The notes under the pieces: generated by a model
Seen by the model: the letters and a program-made list of their open reading frames with translations, nothing else
What the model was told of the DNA's origin: nothing
Databases searched by the model: none
Shown here: positions 15,531-17,223 of the stretch, one piece after another
Position numbering within the stretch: position 1 is the first letter of the stretch
Layout of the letters: each line of letters opens with the position of its first letter
Made by a program: the position numbers and the translations under genes
Assembly: GCA_016789785.1 (NCBI GenBank)
Contig: JAEUQE010000185.1
Coordinates: 1-17,223, forward strand
Length of the DNA stretch: 17,223 nt
DNA from: Bryobacterales bacterium
GTDB taxonomy: Bacteria; Acidobacteriota; Terriglobia; Bryobacterales; Bryobacteraceae
Reading direction: 5' to 3'

Positions 15531-15562
15531 CATGTTGCCCGGCGGTTTCAGCGGACAACATG
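15531..15562. repeat. Inverted repeat CATGTTG / CAACATG
   Basis: Perfect 7-base arms (15531-15537 and 15556-15562) enclose 18 bases. One mismatch inward, CC/GG extends the pairing. It lies about 100 bases before the selenoprotein gene and about 385 bases before tssB on the other strand. It could be a regulator-binding site or a leader hairpin. Confidence 0.4.
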
Positions 15563-15649
15563 CCCTCACTTGTGAAATGCGTAAAAAGCCGCCGAAAGTC
15601 GTCACGGGCTTCACTTTTTTTCCAACGCTGCCGCAGCGCTATGATGAGC

Positions 15650-15656
15650 AGGGGAG
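15650..15656 (+). promoter_or_regulatory. Shine-Dalgarno AGGGGAG deciding the selenoprotein start
   Basis: AGGGGAG lies 8 bases upstream of the ATG at 15665. It supports that start over earlier in-frame ATGs (15506, 15641), and the chosen start also gives a clean signal peptide. Confidence 0.65.
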
Positions 15657-15664
15657 AACCATCA

Positions 15665-16348
15665 ATGTTCCGGGCATGTCTGCTTTGCGCAATGATGACT
15701 GCCGGCAGCGCAATCCTGTTCGCGCAGGATCCGCCGCAAGAGCCAGCAACGGCGCCGGCCACCAAACGCCCGCTTCCACCCGAGGCGGCCGCCGAGATGA
15801 AGAAGCACGGCCACGGGCCTGGCAACCTCAAGCCTGGGGACATGGCGGTGGATTTCGATCTCAAGCAATTGAAGTCAGATGAGCGCATTGCGCTGTCGTC
15901 CTTTCGGGGACGCCGGCCGGTGGCGCTCGTCTTTGGCAGCTACACTTGACCTCCCTTCCGGTCCCAGGTTGGGACGCTGAACGCAATGGCCGCGGCCTAC
16001 AAGGACCGCGTGGAGTTTTTGCTGGTCTATATTCGCGAAGCCCATCCAACCGATGGCTGGCAGGTGCAAGCCAATGTTCGTGATCAGGTGCTGCTTGAGT
16101 CGGCGAAGGACATTGAGCACAAAGAAGAGAACGCCACGGCGTGCGTTCGCAAACTGGACATTCGTTTCCCCACTTTGATCGACAACATGGATAACCGGGT
16201 GGAGCAGGCCTATTCGGCGTGGCCCGACCGTTTGTACCTTATCGGCAAGGACGGGAGAATCGTCTACAAGAGCGCGCCTGGTCCTGGAGGATTTCGGCCC
16301 AAGGAGTTGGAAGCCGCCATCGAGAAGTTGTTGCGCACTGTCCAGTGA
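15665..16348 (+). CDS. Secreted deiodinase-like selenoprotein with in-frame TGA (Sec95)
   Basis: The gene reads in one frame from ATG 15665 to TGA 16346-16348, interrupted only by TGA at 15947-15949. If that codon inserts selenocysteine the product has 227 residues. A Sec signal peptide (1-20, likely cut LFA-Q) sends it across the membrane. After a Pro/Ala-rich stretch and HGHGPG, a thioredoxin fold begins (about 55). FGSYT-U-PPF (90-98) places Sec95 exactly at the active-site position of iodothyronine deiodinases (GSCTUPPF in animals). YIREAHPTDGW (122-132, His127) matches the deiodinase YIEEAH.SDGW motif, and later DNMDN...AY...PDRLYLI and GPGGF also match. A SECIS-like hairpin follows the TGA. 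Bacterial members are thought to be redox enzymes of unknown substrate; the second active-site His of the animal enzymes has no obvious partner at the same spacing. A pseudogene with one stop is the alternative. Confidence 0.9.
15947..15949 (+). other. Recoded TGA codon (selenocysteine 95)
   Basis: This is the only stop between 15665 and 16346 in this frame. The residues on both sides (VFGSYT before; PPFRSQV after) continue the deiodinase motif with no shift or gap, so the codon falls where selenocysteine is expected. Confidence 0.88.
15956..15981 (+). promoter_or_regulatory. Bacterial-type SECIS element
   Basis: Directly after the TGA, GTCCC (15961-15965) pairs with GGGAC (15971-15975) around the 5-base loop AGGTT, which carries the GG typical of bacterial SECIS loops. 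A lower stem TTC (15956-15958) with GAA (15979-15981) flanks a small internal loop. Sixteen bases separate the TGA from the apical loop, within the range known for bacterial elements read by SelB. It lies inside the coding sequence, as in bacterial selenoprotein genes. Confidence 0.8.
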
Positions 16349-16671
16349 CCACAGAAGCATCAGGTTCCTCGCTACCGTCTCTGCGGGATCGCCCGCATTG
16401 GGGGCATGGCCTTGCATTCGCCCGCCGATTGACTTTTGATCGCCCGTCCGAACTTTCGCGGCAATCCCGCCCCTCAGGTACCGCTGCAATCACTAACGAT
16501 CCGCACCGGGCTACGGAAGAAAGTTCGTCCGGCGGAAATCACGTCCCTCGCTACCGTTTCAGGATATTCGGAGCGGGCTGGCGAGTCGTTGTGGCGATGG
16601 TAAGGAAACCGTCAGGAAGTGATCAGGCCGTGGAATCTCCAGGGCACCCTCCGGCGCTTTGAGTGTTCCGG
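16349..16671. other. Spacer without a gene, with short repeats
   Basis: I see no convincing gene; the one longer plus-strand frame here overlaps the selenoprotein and is of low complexity. The spacer holds a 12-base direct repeat CCTCGCTACCGT (16367-16378 and 16546-16557), a 9-base direct repeat GATCGCCCG (16387, 16438) and a 9-base inverted repeat CGAACTTTC/GAAAGTTCG (16449-16457, 16519-16527). It separates two convergent genes. Confidence 0.4.
16382..16397 (+). other. Small hairpin after the selenoprotein gene
   Basis: TGCGGG-ATCG-CCCGCA forms a perfect 6-base-pair stem 33 bases after the stop codon. There is no T run behind it, so it is only a weak candidate for a transcription end. Confidence 0.3.
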
Positions 16672-17223
16672 TCAACTGGAAACAACTTCAAACAACGGCA
16701 AGGTATCGCCCTCGAAGGCAATGGAGCGTTCCGATGGGGAGAAATGAATGCCTGAACCCGCAACGAGGTCCTTTACGACGCGTGACACCAGAACGGATCC
16801 GGGCGGGGTCATGGCAAGGAGTTGCTGGGTGAGTCCGACGGTGAATCCATCCGGCAATCCCTCCAGCGTGAACTCACATTCTCCGGTGTGGAGCGCGGCG
16901 CGGGCGGACGATCCCTGTCTGGCTGCCTGGGCGACCATGGAGCATGCGCAACGGATGGCGCGCGCCGGGCCGTCAAAGGTGGCCAAAGGGGCGCCGGATG
17001 CCAGGTCCGCGGTCCGCCCACGGAACCAGTCCACCTCGCGGCGAAGTTGCGCCTGATGGCGGGGGAGCGACACGTCGGGCTTGCGCGGCATGTCGAGAAA
17101 CAGCACGGTGGCCAGCGACCATTCCGGCTCGGGACGCTGGGTCAGACCGACGGTGAACGTTTCGATTTCGTCAAGGATGGAAGTCTGATCGCCGACGAAC
17201 GGCAAGTGATCCGCTCCGGGAAG
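16672..17223 (-). CDS. Alpha/beta hydrolase fused to a degenerate class III cyclase-like domain (5' end outside window)
   Basis: The frame stops with TGA at 16672-16674 and is open to the right edge, so about 184 C-terminal residues are visible. The first, LPGADHLPFVGDQTSILDEIETF, is the end of an alpha/beta hydrolase; the His of GADH would be its catalytic His. After about 15 residues a cyclase homology domain begins (ATVLFLDM, near 17090-17115), with ATFDGPARAIRCACSM, ALHTGECEF and GSVLVSRVVKDLVAGSGIHF, which mark the hydrolase-cyclase fusion family. Class III cyclases need two metal-binding aspartates. The first may survive in FLDM, but the DI.GST segment after it is lost, and the second, normally in a GDG motif before LATFDGP, reads SGAP. 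The domain may therefore be non-catalytic and regulatory. It faces away from the T6SS operon, and no functional link is seen. Confidence 0.8.
   Translation of the reverse strand, partial: LPGADHLPFVGDQTSILDEIETFTVGLTQRPEPEWSLATVLFLDMPRKPDVSLPRHQAQLRREVDWFRGRTADLASGAPLATFDGPARAIRCACSMVAQAARQGSSARAALHTGECEFTLEGLPDGFTVGLTQQLLAMTPPGSVLVSRVVKDLVAGSGIHFSPSERSIAFEGDTLPLFEVVSS

Larger units (their letters stand above)
15147..15664. other. Divergent spacer between the T6SS operon and the selenoprotein gene
   Basis: No convincing gene is visible in these roughly 520 bases. The spacer holds the leader of tssB, the terminator-like hairpin (15290-15317) and a long inverted repeat CATGTTG-18-CAACATG (15531-15562). 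Promoters for both flanking genes are expected here. On the minus strand TTGAAC near 15420 with AT-rich GATACTTATATT downstream is a weak candidate for the operon. On the plus strand TATGAT (15640-15645) resembles a -10 box without a good -35. I could not find a well-spaced sigma-54 site. Confidence 0.4.

Noticed and set aside
15244..15888. Minus-strand frame of 214 codons in the divergent spacer
   Set aside because: It runs antisense to the selenoprotein start, is of low complexity and shows no family motif.
15506..15949. Separate 147-residue secreted protein ending at the TGA
   Set aside because: The frame continues past the TGA with matching deiodinase sequence, and the better start is the ATG at 15665 with AGGGGAG 8 bases upstream.
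15986..16348. Independent 120-residue gene starting at MAAAYKDR
   Set aside because: It is the C-terminal half of the deiodinase-like fold, in the same frame as the upstream part; I see no good ribosome site before this ATG.
16219..16662. Plus-strand frame of 147 codons overlapping the end of the selenoprotein
   Set aside because: Most of it lies in a repeat-bearing spacer, the composition is Arg/Ser/Pro-rich and I see no ribosome site.

Overview
The window looks like chromosomal DNA of a GC-rich soil bacterium, most likely an acidobacterium of the Solibacter/Bryobacterales type. This is inference, from the gene mix: a MutS2 end, a small secreted protein of acidobacterial style, a cyclase fused to an alpha/beta hydrolase, and palindrome-rich spacers. 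No rRNA or marker gene is present to prove it.

Layout. On the left, the 3' end of mutS2 (plus strand, 1-603) converges on a small secreted protein of unknown function (minus strand, 620-1255). A palindrome-rich spacer without a convincing gene follows (1268-1696). Positions 1697-15146 hold one long minus-strand type VI secretion (T6SS) operon, read right to left: tssB, tssC, hcp, tagJ (impE), tssA, tssE, tssF, tssG, clpV, vgrG. The genes overlap or lie close together. Larger gaps, each holding a stem-loop, separate tssC from hcp and clpV from vgrG. Right of tssB is a spacer of about 520 bases with a terminator-like hairpin facing the operon. A plus-strand gene at 15665-16348 follows, and the window ends in the 3' part of a minus-strand gene for an alpha/beta hydrolase fused to a class III cyclase-like domain (16672-17223, open at the right edge).

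How it works together. TssB and TssC build the contractile sheath around the Hcp tube. VgrG caps the tube. TssA, TssE, TssF and TssG organise the baseplate and tail assembly. ClpV, probably helped by TagJ, disassembles the contracted sheath. The membrane complex (TssJ, TssL, TssM), the baseplate-membrane linker TssK, a PAAR tip and any recognisable effector are absent here, so the machine must be completed from another locus.

The most striking element is the gene at 15665-16348. It reads as two open frames split by a single in-frame TGA, but both halves are in the same frame and together match the iodothyronine deiodinase fold, with the TGA exactly at the catalytic selenocysteine (GSYT-U-PPF). 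A bacterial-type SECIS stem-loop with a GG-containing loop starts 11 bases after the TGA. I therefore read it as a secreted selenoprotein of 227 residues with Sec95, not as a pseudogene. The rightmost gene is also notable: its cyclase-like domain appears to lack a metal-binding aspartate and may be a non-catalytic pseudocyclase.
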